A DNA stretch of 64,000 nucleotides from Gymnopus androsaceus JB14 (GCA_009733575.1 ML769644.1:1-64000), one strand, 5' to 3'; positions 44,421 through 55,870 are shown, counted from the first letter of the stretch. Translations and numbers: made by a program. The notes: generated by a model from the letters alone, not told the origin.

Positions 44421-44930
44421 TGGTTTGTGAATACAAGTGTTTCCCCCCATCACCTGAGTGATAAAGGTTGTTGGCCAGCAGAGCATAGGTCTAATTTGCA
44501 ACATAGACTCCAGATTGTGATCGGGAACTAGCTTCATGATTTATCCTTTTGTCCAGTGTACCTTTGTGCTACACTAGAAGTGTCAACAAAGAGTTCGGTC
44601 AGACTTAACACTACCAACCCATCCAAAAACCAAACAAGTTGTTGGATAAGTACTTAGCTGCCGGTTGTCCGGCCGCTCTGCACACCACATGTACCCCTAT
44701 CTGCTTCCACATATAAAGTAGATACAAATTATCAATTAATTGTTCTTTCCCCCCGTTCTCGATGCTCGATTCCCTCCTCTGTCGAGGTTGTACCGACTGA
44801 GCCTGCTTGTTTCTCAACACAAGTGTTTGGTGACTATTGTTCATGTGGTGATATTGTTCATGCCTCAACTGTTTGTGTGGTCATATCATTGACACCTTGA
44901 CTGTTGGAGCTGGTTAGAATACCACACCCA
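44421..44930. repeat. Dispersed repeat R, copy 2, with LTR insertion
   Basis: Homologous to 38056-38385 in two parts (44421-44639 and 44820-44930) around a 180 bp insertion. Copia-2 begins directly after it. Confidence 0.75.
44640..44819 (+). mobile_element. 180 bp solo LTR
   Basis: TGTTGGATAAG...TTTCTCAACA with an exact 5 bp duplication CAAGT (44635-44639 and 44820-44824). Contains a TATAAAG box near 44713. Absent from repeat R copy 1, which serves as the empty site. Confidence 0.88.
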
Positions 44931-45192
44931 TATTAGAAGGCTATATCTTGCAGAATATTATTTGGTGGGGTAAAAGCTATTGTTATTTCAATAGTGAGCT
45001 CTTTATATACTGTATAAATTATATTTCTGCAGTCTGCAGTACTGTGCATTGATATATATCACTGTGCAAGCTGTGCATTAGCTGCAGTTGTGGCTGTGCC
45101 ACTACATCTATAGTAATTATCATCCGATAATAAATAATATCAAACTACTAGGCAAGTAGGGTTCTGGACTGTTCCAGCTTGCCATTCCAACA
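44931..45192 (-). repeat. copia-2 3' LTR
   Basis: 262 bp; on the minus strand TGTTGGAATGGC...TTCTAATA. The matching part of the 5' LTR is 52556-52751, which lacks its outer ~65 bp. Confidence 0.85.
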
Positions 45193-45199
45193 CTCCCCC

Positions 45200-46810
45200 T
45201 CAAGCAGGAGATAGTCCAAGGCTTGCAGCAAAATGTTTTGCTTTGGAACTTGGAAGTGCCTTTGTAAATACATCAGCTACCATATCCTCAGCTGGACAAT
45301 AAATAAGTTGAATACTGCCATCTTCAATGCATATGAGACCCGGTGCAAGAATGAATCTCAAACCAATGTATCCTGAATGTCCTGCCCCTTGATGTAGGTG
45401 GAGACCAAATGTGACCACCCAGGGTAACCATGCCGTAAGGTGGGTCTGGACAGTAGTATGAGTGCTGTATGGAACAGTACAAGCCTCAGAGGTGCAAGGA
45501 ACAGTGTATGGGCCACCCAATGACATAATCAGGAGGAAGCGGGTGGTATTGGGGTCCAACAACCAGAAATGAGTGGAAGCGGATGGAGTATGGATGAAGG
45601 GGTGGTCCAAAAAGGTGTAGTAAGTCCAAATATGGATAATGCAGGTGCAATACAGCAAATGTGGATGGAAATAGGGTGGGAGCGGATGGAATAGGGTGAA
45701 AGCAGATGGGAATAGCATGGGAGCAGATGGAATTGAGTGAAAGCGGATGGTACCAGAGGTTCTAGAGGTAGCAAAACCCAAATAGGAAGCTCCCAGGGAA
45801 CTTTGGTCATAAGGTCATAAACAGAGGTAGAAGACAGTGAGCTCTGGATGTAGATTTGGTATCTATGGACAGAGCCTCGCAGTTAATGCAGATGACAGTG
45901 AGCCTTCAAACAGAGCTTGGAAGGCACAACTGGTTAGAACAGATAGAAACAGAGAGACAGAGACAGAAGCAAAACAGGATCAATTTGGTAACAATGGTAA
46001 TAACCAACTAGGGTACATGAACTTGGGGTGTCTACTTATATACTGTAGGGTGGCTGTGTAAGTCGTCGGGAGGCCTGATGGATGGTTATCAAGTGCGGGA
46101 GGCACCCGGGAGGCAGGATAACTGGTAATCACATGTAGAAAGTGCCCGGCAGGCAAGATAAATGGTAAATAAGGATGGAAAGCGCCACAGTTTAGGTAAT
46201 GAGTGCGGGAAGTATCCGCGGAGGGTCAGAAAGCGTGGGAAACATCAGCAGGTGGATAGCGGGTGCAGGGAGTGTCTGGAAATGAGCCAAGGCCTGACAA
46301 TGCAGTAACAAATGAAATGATACCGGATGTCAATATGCTTTGTACAAGCATGGAATTGACTGGCTTGTGAGTGTGCTAGTGCAATTGCTGATTGATTGTC
46401 ACCATAAAGTGTGAAAGATCCATTGATTGGGCCAAAAAGTTCTTCCAAGAATTGGCGAAACCAAAGGGCTTCCTTAGCTGCATGAGTTAAGGCAATATAT
46501 TCAGCTTCAGTTGTTGATAAAGTGTCAAGTTTTTGTTTCTTAGAACTCCATGATATGGCACCACCATCAAGTAAGAATGCATATCCAGAAATGGCGCGGC
46601 ATGTTTCTTGTGACATTCCATCTGCATCAGAATTGTATTTCAAGGCCCAGTTTCCAATTGGGTCCTCCAAATGTGAGTTTCCAGTGTTTTGTACCTTGTA
46701 AGTATCAGAAAATACATTTCAATGCTTCCCAATGTATGCGTCTGGGATTAGCCAGATATTGCAAAATATCTGATACTGCAAAAGATAAATCTGGACATGT
46801 TCCAGTTGAC
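45200..46810 (-). pseudogene. copia-2 RNase H, split by solo LTR A
   Basis: The right part (46800-46305) encodes STGTCPDLSFAVSDILQYLANP, SDADGMSQETCRAISGYAF, TTEAEYIALTHAAKEA, GDNQSAIALAH and KHIDIRYHFI. After the LTR, IEDGSIQLIYCPAEDMVADV...FTKALPSSKAKHF follows (about 45331-45210). One frame change near 46690 adds to the split. Confidence 0.85.
45332..46299 (-). mobile_element. Solo LTR, family A, copy 2 (968 bp)
   Basis: Minus-strand orientation, TGTCAGGCCTTGG...GGGTCTCATA, with an exact 5 bp duplication ATGCA (45327-45331 and 46300-46304). It inserted in the RNase H region of copia-2 and matches the copy at 17982-19638, without the TIR insert. Confidence 0.9.
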
Positions 46811-46815
46811 ACCAA

Positions 46816-47721
46816 TGTTATGAGCCAGCCCCCCTACACTTTTCCAACTAATAACTACCCACAACTACTGGGTTATCTTATCTCACAACCATCAACAATC
46901 AGTTCCAGTCATGTGGATACACTTACATACAGCTGGCATAGCCTCCCCATAGCCTTCACTGGCTGTACAACAGCCTAATGAGGCTGTATACATGGCCACA
47001 CCATAGCCTTCACTGGCTGTACCACAGCCTACTGAGGCTGTACCTATAGCCACACCATAGCCTCCAAGGGCTATGCACACAGCCCACACTCAACTCAATA
47101 CTTATTCACATAGCCACTTCATAGCATACCAAGGCTATGTACACTGCCCACTAATATCTGAATACCTAGATACAGCCTCTCTACAGCTTTAGCACTGCCA
47201 GAGATATACTACAATCCTATTGGCTAGTTCTATTATATAGCATAGCCTTACATACAGTAGAAACACTATAAAAGCTGGGCTAAATCCACTGTAAAGCCCC
47301 AGCTTGAGTATTTTGATTAACTTACTTCTCTTTGAGATTACCATCTTGAAGATATTGATCTCACTGTCTTGTTTACTTTCTGCTGTCTCAACTACATTTG
47401 ATCTCTGATCAAATCTTCCTGTTACCATTACTGTTGACAACCAACTGTCCAGTACTTATTTACTACTACATCTACTACTGTTGACAACCAGTGTTCAGAA
47501 ATTATCAGCTACTACTACTAATACTATTGACAACCAGTGTCCAGTACTTATCAACTAATAACCTTACTTACAACACTTATTACATCTAAAAAAGGTACAT
47601 GTGTAGTTATTGTCTACACATAGTGACTCCCACTGTACATAGACTTACTAATAACTCTATTGATCGATTGTTTACTTACATATTACATCACTTAAGTAGT
47701 CTCATAGATTAGCTCCTAACA
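46816..47721 (-). mobile_element. Solo LTR, family B, copy 1 (906 bp)
   Basis: Minus orientation, TGTTAGGAGC...CTCATAACA. Flanks ACCAA and CCCAA (one mismatch). Interior repeats of CATAGCC...AGCCTTCACTGGCTGTA (46940-47100) and of GTACTGGACACTGGTTGTCA units. Splits the RT-RNase H connection of copia-2 (KINWV | STGTCPD). Confidence 0.87.
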
Positions 47722-47959
47722 CCCAATTAATCTTTCCTGTACCTTTGCGAAATGGTACATGAGCCATTTCTGCAATTTCAAGAGGATCAGTAGGACATTG
47801 GTCCTTTGAAAGGTGTACATTTGGGACCATGGGTGTTGCAAGTGGTTTACAATCTGCCATGTTCATTTCTCTAAGGGCTGATTCAATGAATGCTTCTTGT
47901 GATAGAGAAATTGTCTGATTTTCACAATCTCTATTTACTTTCATACCAAGAAACCAATC

Positions 47960-48300
47960 AATTGGCCCCAGAAGGGTGACTTGATATTTTGCGAGATCTT
48001 GGCCTTATGGTAAAGTGCTACTACGAGAGAGCAAGTGGATACGGCAAGAGACTGAGTGGAGTCTGCGAGACAATAACAGTGGAATGCATGGGATGGTGAT
48101 ACAAACAAGTGGATACCACAAGAAAGTGCTCCATGTATAGTTCGATAAGATATATTTACCTTTGATATTCCAACACTCCCCTTCAAACCTTTGCTAATCC
48201 CATGGATGCTGCAAAGTGTTTGGCTTTCATCAAAGGTAAGGCTTTGGTGAAGATGTCTGCCATCATGTTTTCGGTAGGGCAGTAGGTAAGACGATTCAAT
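47960..48300 (-). mobile_element. copia-1-type fragment within copia-2 RT
   Basis: Encodes RLTYCPTENMMADIFTKALP...ASMGLAKV and then, after the stop, AGGGGAGTGTTGGAATATCA, the purine tract and LTR start of a copia-1 relative. The LTR part stops near 48020. Same strand as copia-2, replacing the RT palm. Confidence 0.85.
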
Positions 48301-48675
48301 ATCCCAATTATTTCTGGCAGCAATTGCAAGGATTGAACAAAATGAGGCAAGTTTCGCAACTGGTGCAAGAGTTTCGAAGAAATCCACTCCCTCAACTTGG
48401 GTAATCCCTTTTGCCACTAATCTTGCCTTATACTTATCAATATACCCATCCTTTACTTTAATTTTCAATGCTCATTTGCAGTCCATCACATTGTGGTCTG
48501 TTGGCCTAGAAACAACTTGCCATGTTCCAGCATCAAGTGAGGTTTGTAATTCACTCTTTATAGCTTCCTTCCATTTCTCCCAGTCAGCTCTCTGTTTGGC
48601 TTCCTCATAAGATGGTTCAAAACCTTCAGCCTCAATTGAAGCTGCTGCAAGTCCAAATTCCATCGCATCATCCTG

Positions 48676-48834
48676 CATCAGCAAAACCTGTATGTACTCC
48701 AGAGTGCTCCAGAGCACTGACAGCTGTCAAAAAGCCACCAAACTGCTCTGGAGCACTCTGGAGCACTCTGGAGCTGGTACCCTTGCTCCAGAATGTATTA
48801 AGATGCCTTATCAACCATACAGGTTTTGCTGATG
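48676..48834. mobile_element. 159 bp MITE family M2, copy 2
   Basis: CATCAGCAAAACCTGTATG...ACAGGTTTTGCTGATG, flanked by TG (48674-48675 and 48835-48836). The interior has CTCCAGAGTGCTCCAGAGC repeats. Excising it with one flanking dinucleotide restores the copia-2 frame (KED-QDDAMEF). Confidence 0.88.
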
Positions 48835-49350
48835 TGGTCTTCTTTGGATTCTGGAGCTGGGAGTTGAATTCCTGTTGTAACTATAGGTGCAGATGGCCTG
48901 TTGTCTGTATGGCATTCACCACTGAGTAAATCCTGTACTTTTTGAGTTGCAGTACATGTCCTTGGTCCTTCTATGATATTCCCTTCACTTAGTTGTGAAG
49001 AGACATCATATCTTAGTCTGGGTTTAGCTTTGGGAGTTTCAGGTAATATTGGAAGAATTGCGGGGGCAGATTGAGGTACTGGTAAGTTTATTGGTTTTGC
49101 TGGATTCAATGGTGGATTTGGAGCTGACTGTACCGGAGTTGATGCATTTGAGCTGGAATTTTAATTTTTTGTTTCTGCCTGGATTGGGTTTGGAATGAAT
49201 CCATCATTCTCCCCCTCATGCCGAATCCCACCAGGCACAAATGTTGGTGCATCCTGATCAAATTTAATGCTCCTTTCCACTGATATCTTTCGATTTTCTG
49301 GCCAATAAATACTACATCCACTGGACTCTAGATCAAATCCAAGCCAGTGC

Positions 49351-50157
49351 CCAATTCTTGCCCTTCCTTCAAGTTTTGAATTGGTATCATCATGTACTCA
49401 TACCTTTGCTCCCCACTCCTGAATGTGAGATAAGTTTGGTTTCTCAGCAAACATGACTTTATAAGGTGTTTTATTACCTAATGCATGTGTTACTGACCGG
49501 TTCTTTAACCATATTGCATGTTTCAAAGCTTCTCCCCATAAGTTCCTTGGCAATCCACTAGAATGTAGCATTACTGTACCATTTCAATCGAGTGTTCATC
49601 CAGGATGATGCATGATGCATTGACACCACCAGTTCATTGGTTCATTGACCTCAATGATGCATGATGGAGAAATATTTGAGTTCAGTTCACCACAAATTTA
49701 GTGCTTGTCCAGAGCCCAATATACTTGAAATAGTTTGTTGTGAGCTGAGGAAACAATAATAGCTAATTGTACAGCATTTTTTGATAGCCAATGCAGCTGT
49801 ACATGGGGAAAAAAACAGCTGCGAACAGAAAATTTATTATCTAGGTAGAGAAATGATGGATTTGATATTAGTTCAGAGGCACATATGATGCATGACGAAT
49901 TTGGGTTTTAGTTCAGTTCAGAGGTGCCCATGACGCATGACTGAACGCTCAATCGAAATGGTACAGTACTCCAATTCTTTCCAAAAGTGTTCTGTTGAGT
50001 CTCTCAGCAACTCCATCATGTTCTGGGGTATTATGAACAGTAAGATCTCTTTTCATACCTTCTTCTGCCATATATTTATCAAATGTACCACTTAAATATT
50101 CTCCCCCTCTGTCTGAACCTAACACCTTTACTCTAAAGCCATTGCATGAGCTTCTGA
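49351..50157 (-). pseudogene. copia-2 integrase, split by MITE
   Basis: Right part (about 50150-49967): RVKVLGSDRGGEYLSGTF-like and TVHNTPEHDGVAERLNRT sequence, ending LLERIG. Left of the MITE: VMLHSSGLPRNLWGEALKH...GNKTPYKVMFAEKP. The stop in place of a codon near 49400 is a further lesion. Confidence 0.8.
49574..49966. mobile_element. 393 bp TA-flanked MITE with CTGTACC ends
   Basis: CTGTACCATTTCAATCGAG and the inverted CTCAATCGAAATGGTACAG, flanked by TA (49572-49573 and 49967-49968). Interior repeats of TGATGCATGA. Removing the insert plus one TA restores the integrase frame (ERIG-VMLHSS). Confidence 0.9.
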
Positions 50158-50640
50158 TTCATGAGTTACCTGCATTCTTACACTGAATTTCACCCAACAC
50201 TTTGTCTTTCTTGTCATATATCTTGCAGGTATCTCCTCGAAATAGCACTGCACCTCCAGCTGCAGCTATGCAGCTAATTGACACTGGAATTGTAACATGC
50301 ATATCTCCTCTTCCAATGGCCTCAAATGTTCCACTATCAGCAGATCTTACACCTTTGGGTGCAATAGGGATAAACTTGATAAACTTTTCCTTATATGGAG
50401 ACATATGGCGTGATGCACCTGAGTCATGAAGCTCAGTGACTCCACTCAAACATTTCTCAGCATTTGCCAAGAATACACTATCATATCCAGTAAGTGCTTT
50501 CCTGAAATCATCAACAATGATTTCTGTACATTCAATGTCCTCTAGTTGCTGCCTTTGTACAGCACTTTCATCAGGAACATTAATTTCTATTAAGATAGGC
50601 TGCTCTGGTAAATACTTCCTTACCTCTTGATCTTCTTCGT
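50158..50640 (-). pseudogene. copia-2 protease region
   Basis: Aspartic protease motif in ELHDSGASRHMSPYKEKF, followed by GVRSADSGTFEAIGRGDMHV and VLFRGDTCKIYDKKDK. It ends in a stop at 50160. The region just upstream has frame breaks. Confidence 0.85.
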
Positions 50641-50653
50641 TATCTGAGTCATC

Positions 50654-51965
50654 CTATACCTCTTGTAGGTCAGTGATCTCAGTTTCATCAATGTCATTAA
50701 ACCAGACATTGTCATCAACAGGTTCAGCAGTCCAATCTATTGGATCTACACTTCTGTCTGAAATATTCTGCAGTCTAGGCATCAAATTGCCATCCTCAGA
50801 TTCTGTATCACTGTAATCCACAGTACTATGTGAGAAACATACTTCAGGTGAGTTCTGTCCTAACTCTGAGCTTCTACATGAACCAGTTAGTAATTCATTG
50901 TCCCCATTGGACCACAGGTATTCATCATTGAAATACATCCCATGTATACCTCCCAACTGTTCATTAACATTATCTAGGTCTTCCCTAGGCTCAACATACC
51001 CTGAAAGGTTTTCCTGAACCATTGCTTCCCATTCAGTGTCTGTCATCTCAGTCACATGCCATGCAGAGAGATCATCATCTGCAAAATTTGCTTGTTCTTT
51101 ACCTTTTCCCTTATTCCAGTTCTTTGGCCACTGGCATTCCTTTCCTCCTCCTTCCTTAAAGCAATCATGCTTCATATGACTAATCTTACCACAGTTAAAA
51201 CATTTAACTGATTTCTTGTTTGCAGCTTTCTTCCAAGTGCCTGCAACATTATAGGCAGCTTCCTTGGCTCCTGAATGTGTATCATTTTGCATTCCCAGGT
51301 TGCATCTATCTGCCTCATCCTGGATACCTCTAATATAGGTGTCCACATCAATGTTCTGCTTAAGGAGAGATGCTGTTGCTGTAATTGCAGCAAGGTAGGG
51401 ATCATATGACCTTGGTAAAGCAGTCATAATTATTGCAATAAAACTATTATTGCCAGGATCTGCTCCCATTGCAATGAGGTCTTCACGAATTGCAATCACA
51501 TGGGTAATGTAGTCTCTTACATCACCATCATTTACGCACCACTCATCTTATAGCTTGTGCCTTAAATCCACCATCATCATCTTTGACTTCTTTTCAAATT
51601 CATCTACCAACTTTTTCCACATCTTTCCTACCAAAGTTTCATTTTTAATCTTCAAGAATAGTGAGTCCGGTAATGTATTCGCTATGCCTTGCTTAATTAC
51701 TGCTGATTCAGTTGTCCATATCTTCATTGTCTTTTCCCATGCTTCAATAGCAGCTTTTTCTGTTGATGTTACATTAGAAGCATCAGCAACAGATGGCTTC
51801 AAAGTGGGGACTGCCATTTCAGACAAATAATCCTGAAGTCTGGCAGCTTCAACTGCAAGATAAATCGGTCACGATGTATGACCAATTAGAACCATCAGCA
51901 TTGCACTTGGGCAAATGGAGGAAGTAATCCCCAAGCTTAGAGTTGCTTGTATTACTAGTAGACAT
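50654..51965 (-). pseudogene. copia-2 Gag
   Basis: Start MSTSNTSNSKLGDYF at 51965; a frame change near 51860; then EAWEKTMKIWTTESAVIKQG and WKKLVDEFEKKSKMMM; a stop or indel near 51548; then DYITHVIAIREDLIAMGAD, PRSYDPYLAAITATAS and a CCHC knuckle CFNCGKISHMKHDC. An acidic tail (DLSAWHVTEMTDTEWEAM) follows. Typical UBN2-type copia Gag of fungi. Confidence 0.88.
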
Positions 51966-52021
51966 TTTAGGTAACTTTAGATGTTAGATTCAAAGTTGCT
52001 GAGTTCAATACTTGTTGTGAT

Positions 52022-52495
52022 TAGTCATGGGCAAGAATCATGAATCATCAAGGATACCCTAGTCATGATCCTTGAAAATGATTCTAGGATAGAGTCATAC
52101 CACAAAAAAAAGGATCATGACTCTACTCCAGAGTAGAGTTAGAATCACCTGGTTTGGGACCTAGGATACTCTAGCAAGGATACTCTTAAATACTTGCTAT
52201 GTGCTGTATATGATGTATTGTGAGTGAAATGTGTCTGAAACATCAATATTGCTACTGCTGAGGGTTGTATACTAATATTTAATACATCTAATACAACACT
52301 TATTGGGTTATTCAATGTTCACTCCAGAGTATCCTTGGATTGATTTGACTCTTGACTCTAGGTGATCCTATCCTAGAGTCACTTGTGCTTAAGTGATTCT
52401 ACTTGTGGCTAGAGTTAAGATCATGGGTTTTGGAGTGAGAGTATCCTAGCAAAGAGTCAAGAGTCAGATAGAGTCATGATTCTTGCCCATGACTA
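52022..52495. mobile_element. 474 bp hAT-like MITE
   Basis: TAGTCATGGGCAAGAATCATG ends, inverted; an exact 8 bp duplication GTTGTGAT (52014-52021 and 52496-52503). Interior full of ACTCTAG/GAGTC and GATCCTAG motifs. It lies in the leader of copia-2 between primer site and gag. Confidence 0.92.
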
Positions 52496-52555
52496 GTTGT
52501 GATGAGTAGTCTCAAAGATATCTATTTATATTCAGTCAAGGTTGGGCCCATAACC

Positions 52556-52751
52556 TATTAGAAGGCTATATCTTGCTGAATATTATTTGGTGGGGTAAAA
52601 ACTATTGATATTTTTATAGTGAGCTCAGATGAGCCCTTTATATACTGTACAAATTATATTTCCGCAGTCCGCAGTACTGTGCATTGATGTATATCACTGG
52701 GCAAGCTGTGCATTAGCTGCGGTTGTGGCTGTGCCGCTACATGTATAGTAA
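52556..52751 (-). repeat. copia-2 5' LTR, truncated
   Basis: Matches the inner ~196 bp of the 3' LTR and then stops at 52751, where unrelated sequence leading to the Tc1 relic begins. Confidence 0.8.
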
Positions 52752-52754
52752 TAC

Positions 52755-53620
52755 TACCTACTTGGGCACTCGGAAAGTAACGGTCCAGTGGCATGTGATC
52801 AATAAATCTGCTTACTGTCAATTCAAGCTCTTTGCTATGTACAACACTCTACGCTACCTCTATCTTACCAAAATTGTAGATAGAGCTTTTTTATCACGAA
52901 TGCAAGATATTACCACCATCAGTATCGCATGTGTCCCCCATTTGCCTCCAAAACCACCTTGACAATATCATCCATCCAATCAATATACTTGTCAATGTCA
53001 GCAATGTCCATTGCGTCCCAGACTTCCTGAACTGCACCTTTGAGCTCATGTAGAGATGAAGGATGATGAGGCCGAGCTCTGATGCCTTTTTTGAGCTCGC
53101 GCCAAACACATTCGATGGGATTAAGGTCGGGCAAAGATGGAGGATGTGGAAAATGCCAATGTTATGGTCATCAAGCCATTTCATTGTTGTTTTGGCTTTG
53201 TGACTCGGTGCACTCTGTTGAAATGCAATACCATGATTCACTGACTTCATATTCTCCCAGAAATCTGCCTCTAGGACCTGCTCTTGGTACCGCTGAGCAT
53301 TGATCCCACCTCCCTTCCCTCCTGGATATTTGAGCACTACCAACGGTCCTTTTTTCCCTTTCAAAATGCAAGCCCACACCATTACACAAATGGAGGACTG
53401 CTAAAAAGTTGGCACCAAGCAGTTCTTGTCGTATTCTTCATCTTTGCGGTTGAATAGGTACTTTGAGATGGGTCCAGTCTGGGCATACTGGTATATCCAA
53501 TGGAGCATTTCTGTGGATGGCTTCAGCTGTGCATCAAAATCTGCTGACATCCATTTGCTGCTATTCTAACTCTTATATGGGCTCAAAGATGCTCTTTTGT
53601 TAGAAATTCTACTGCCAAGG
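52755..53620 (-). pseudogene. Tc1/mariner-type transposase relic
   Basis: Minus strand: VMVWACILKGKKGPLVVLKY, GGGINAQRYQEQVLEADFWE, FQQSAPSHKAKTTMKWL, then after a frame change PDLNPIECVWRELKKGIRA and VWDAMDIADIDKYIDWMDDI. The terminal Glu (NPIE) is kept, but the Asp-Gly expected before APSHKAK is reduced to Ser by an apparent 3-nt loss. Frame breaks near 53140 and 53390. The extent of the element is uncertain. Confidence 0.82.
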
Positions 53621-53965
53621 CACCTGTGAGCATGCTGACATCTAGCTGCTTTTCATTCACAAATATGCTTCTTACAAGGGTGATAAAAATCTCCAGACAA
53701 AATACAAATATATCTTTTTCTGTTCTTTTACATATGTGTTTTTGTCTTTTGTGTTTTGTTCTTAAGCTAACTGACCAGATAGCCCTATCATCTCCAAAAG
53801 AGTCTCTGCCATTGGCTCATTCTGACTCCCACTGTCCTTGAAACTCAATCCTTCTTCCCTCAAATCTCCCACCTACATTACATGGACAGACATTTTGGTT
53901 TGCTTATGATCTTGCAGGCATCTGTCATTTGACTTCCAACACCGCAAGCATAAATGGTGATAATT

Positions 53966-54233
53966 TACTGTACCGTTTCGAATTCAAGTTCAGTAATGCG
54001 TGACGTGGGGTGCTGAACTGGTGTAATCTCCATCTTTGTAACACATAAAATTAGCCTCCAAACTCAAAGATTCGGCGCTTATAGGCCAAATTTGGCGGCC
54101 ACTATAAATATGAACTCAGACTGAACTAAATTTGCAAACATAACGCCGCCTGATGGTGGCTGAACTATGAACTGAATAGGTCCAAGGTGTAACGTGTAAC
54201 ATTTAGTGAACTTAAATTCGAAACTATACAGTA
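53966..54233. mobile_element. 268 bp MITE, family M1, copy C
   Basis: TACTGTACCGTTTCGAATTC left end and the inverted right end (...GAAACTATACAGTA). Slightly shorter than copies A and B, lacking the central 'ggctacgctggc' segment. Confidence 0.88.
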
Positions 54234-54239
54234 TTGTCA

Positions 54240-55870
54240 GCACAAGGGTTGTTCAGGTTGGTCATGCTATCCATCATTTATTGTTGAAATCACATCTTTC
54301 ATCTACTCCCAAATAGCTCTCTGCCCACCTCAAAATGCACAGATCTCTCCCACCTCTACCACACCCAATTCCCCCACCGCTACTTGACAGCTCAAATGAT
54401 CCCATGTGGTCAATTTTAGTGGAGGGAGAGAAGACAAGTGGAAGGAAGCTGCACTGAGTGTGAGGTGCCCCAGTTAGGGTATGGCCAGGGAATATGGTGT
54501 GTAAGCCAGTGGATGTTTTGATGTTTGATTTGGGACTTTGTTTGCTTTGCTTTGCATACATACACACTACTATTTGCCTATAGAGGGACTGCATTCTTTA
54601 TGTACAGATATTCTGTAATGTTGTTAAGTCCGTGCGACCCGGAGTGGAGCGGCCGAGATATTGGACAGAAATGGTCCAGAAAGATTCCGGGTTGGACCTT
54701 GCGAGTTATGGGACTCGGTGAAGCTATTGGCAACACCCTTGACATGCCGTAAGGTGTCCCGAGAGGAAAATAGTAAGGCAAAGTCTAAGCTAAGTTAAGA
54801 CAGTAGGACCGAAGGCGTAGCCGAGGTTCGACCGAGATCACGTGGCTGTGTCGGCTTAGTAACCGGAATCTCGGTCAATTGGTCAAGGAAGGACTCGGAA
54901 TGAGTACAAGGCCAGACTAAGTTGATTTTGGAGCTAAGGTTACTATACAAGTATGTACTACCTCAATACTGCCAATGGGGCCGATTTTCCGGGGCCGGAC
55001 CGGACCCTCGGTAAGTAAAACAATAAAGTAATTCAGTACCAAAAGACAATAGTGAAGCGAAAGACAATAAAACAATAACAGGCATAAAACAATAGTGTGG
55101 GAATAGTTCCCGAGACTGGACCGGAGTTATACCGAGGTTATGCCGAGATGATCGACCGAGATATGCCGAGATAATCGGTCATAATACACCGGAAACCTCG
55201 GCCGAGTGGCCGGAGTACTGGAAATGGTGTAGATTGACCAATATTAGTGAAGTGGTCAAAAGTCCGGAGTAACCGAACCGATGCAATGGCCGGAGCTGCC
55301 AAGCCAATGTGATGGCCGGACTAGCCGAGCCGATATGGTGGCCGGAGTTGCCGAGTCGGTAACCGGTTGGTTAGATATAGAATAGGGTCTGAGGGCTCGG
55401 TCGGTAATTCGGTAGGCATGGCTGTAACAAATGTAAGCATGCACTTGTTTGTCCTGAATCCAAATTGCCTGTTCAATGTACAACCACTACCATTGACACC
55501 TTCTTTCATTCAAGTGGCTCTTCTGACATGGAAAATAGGCTGGATAGAGTTTGATAGAGGAGAAGAACAATCAATTGAAAAGGAGAAATGCAACATGCAT
55601 TAGCATTATAATGGAATGTGTGAATAATTGCCTGACTAATTTTACCCCTTGTATAATATAAGGGCAAAGACCCAGTGGAAGCAAGAACCACAGACACATC
55701 AGATTCTTCATCAAAGGAGTCATCCTGCTCAATCTCAGATCTGCTCAATAGTATCAGAGGAAGAAGAGATAGAGTTGGTAGAGGATGAATGAGATTGAGC
55801 TTGGAAATCACACTGGGAACATGCAGGAAAAGCTGCTGCAATGTCAAAGTTGCAGCAGCTTTTCCCACAC
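54240..55870 (-). pseudogene. Decayed ORF around solo LTR (unassigned)
   Basis: Minus-strand frames on each side of the LTR: at 55868-55500 LTLQQLFLHVPSVISKLNLI...EIEQDDSFDEESDVSVVLAS, and at 54594-54274 FSPSTKIDHMGSFELSSSGG. They might be one old gene, perhaps a transposon protein, but I recognise no domain. Weak call. Confidence 0.3.
54622..55439 (+). mobile_element. 818 bp GC-rich solo LTR
   Basis: TGTTAAGTCCGTG...GGCTGTAACA with an exact 5 bp duplication AATGT (54617-54621 and 55440-55444). Very rich in CCGAG and GGCCGGA motifs. TG...CA ends and base composition differ from the copia LTRs here, so perhaps a Gypsy-type element; no internal region is left. Orientation not certain. Confidence 0.85.

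Larger units (their letters stand above)
47722..49350 (-). pseudogene. copia-2 reverse transcriptase region, chimeric and broken
   Basis: From the right: integrase tail (WLGFDLESSGCSIYWPENRK), linker, then RT N-terminal half (DDAMEFGLAAAS, WEKWKEAIKSELQTS, KDGYIDKYKARLVAKGITQ, GVDFFETLAPVAKLASF). At about 48300 the sequence switches to the end of a copia-1-type pol plus LTR and returns at about 47960 with GPIDWFLGMKVNRDCE-like thumb sequence. The palm with the catalytic YVDD box is missing. Confidence 0.85.
44931..52751 (-). mobile_element. Nested copia element (copia-2)
   Basis: Minus-strand element: truncated 5' LTR 52556-52751, primer site (complement GGGCCCATAACC) at 52544-52555, gag, protease, integrase, RT and RNase H, then purine tract GAGGGGGAG and 3' LTR 44931-45192 (262 bp). 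Broken by insertions at 45332-46299, 46816-47721, ~47960-48300, 48676-48834, 49574-49966 and 52022-52495. Dead several times over. Confidence 0.9.

Noticed and set aside
54815..54840. Box B-like GGTTCGACC as a tRNA gene
   Set aside because: Lies within the CCGAG-rich solo LTR; no box A at the right distance and no cloverleaf.
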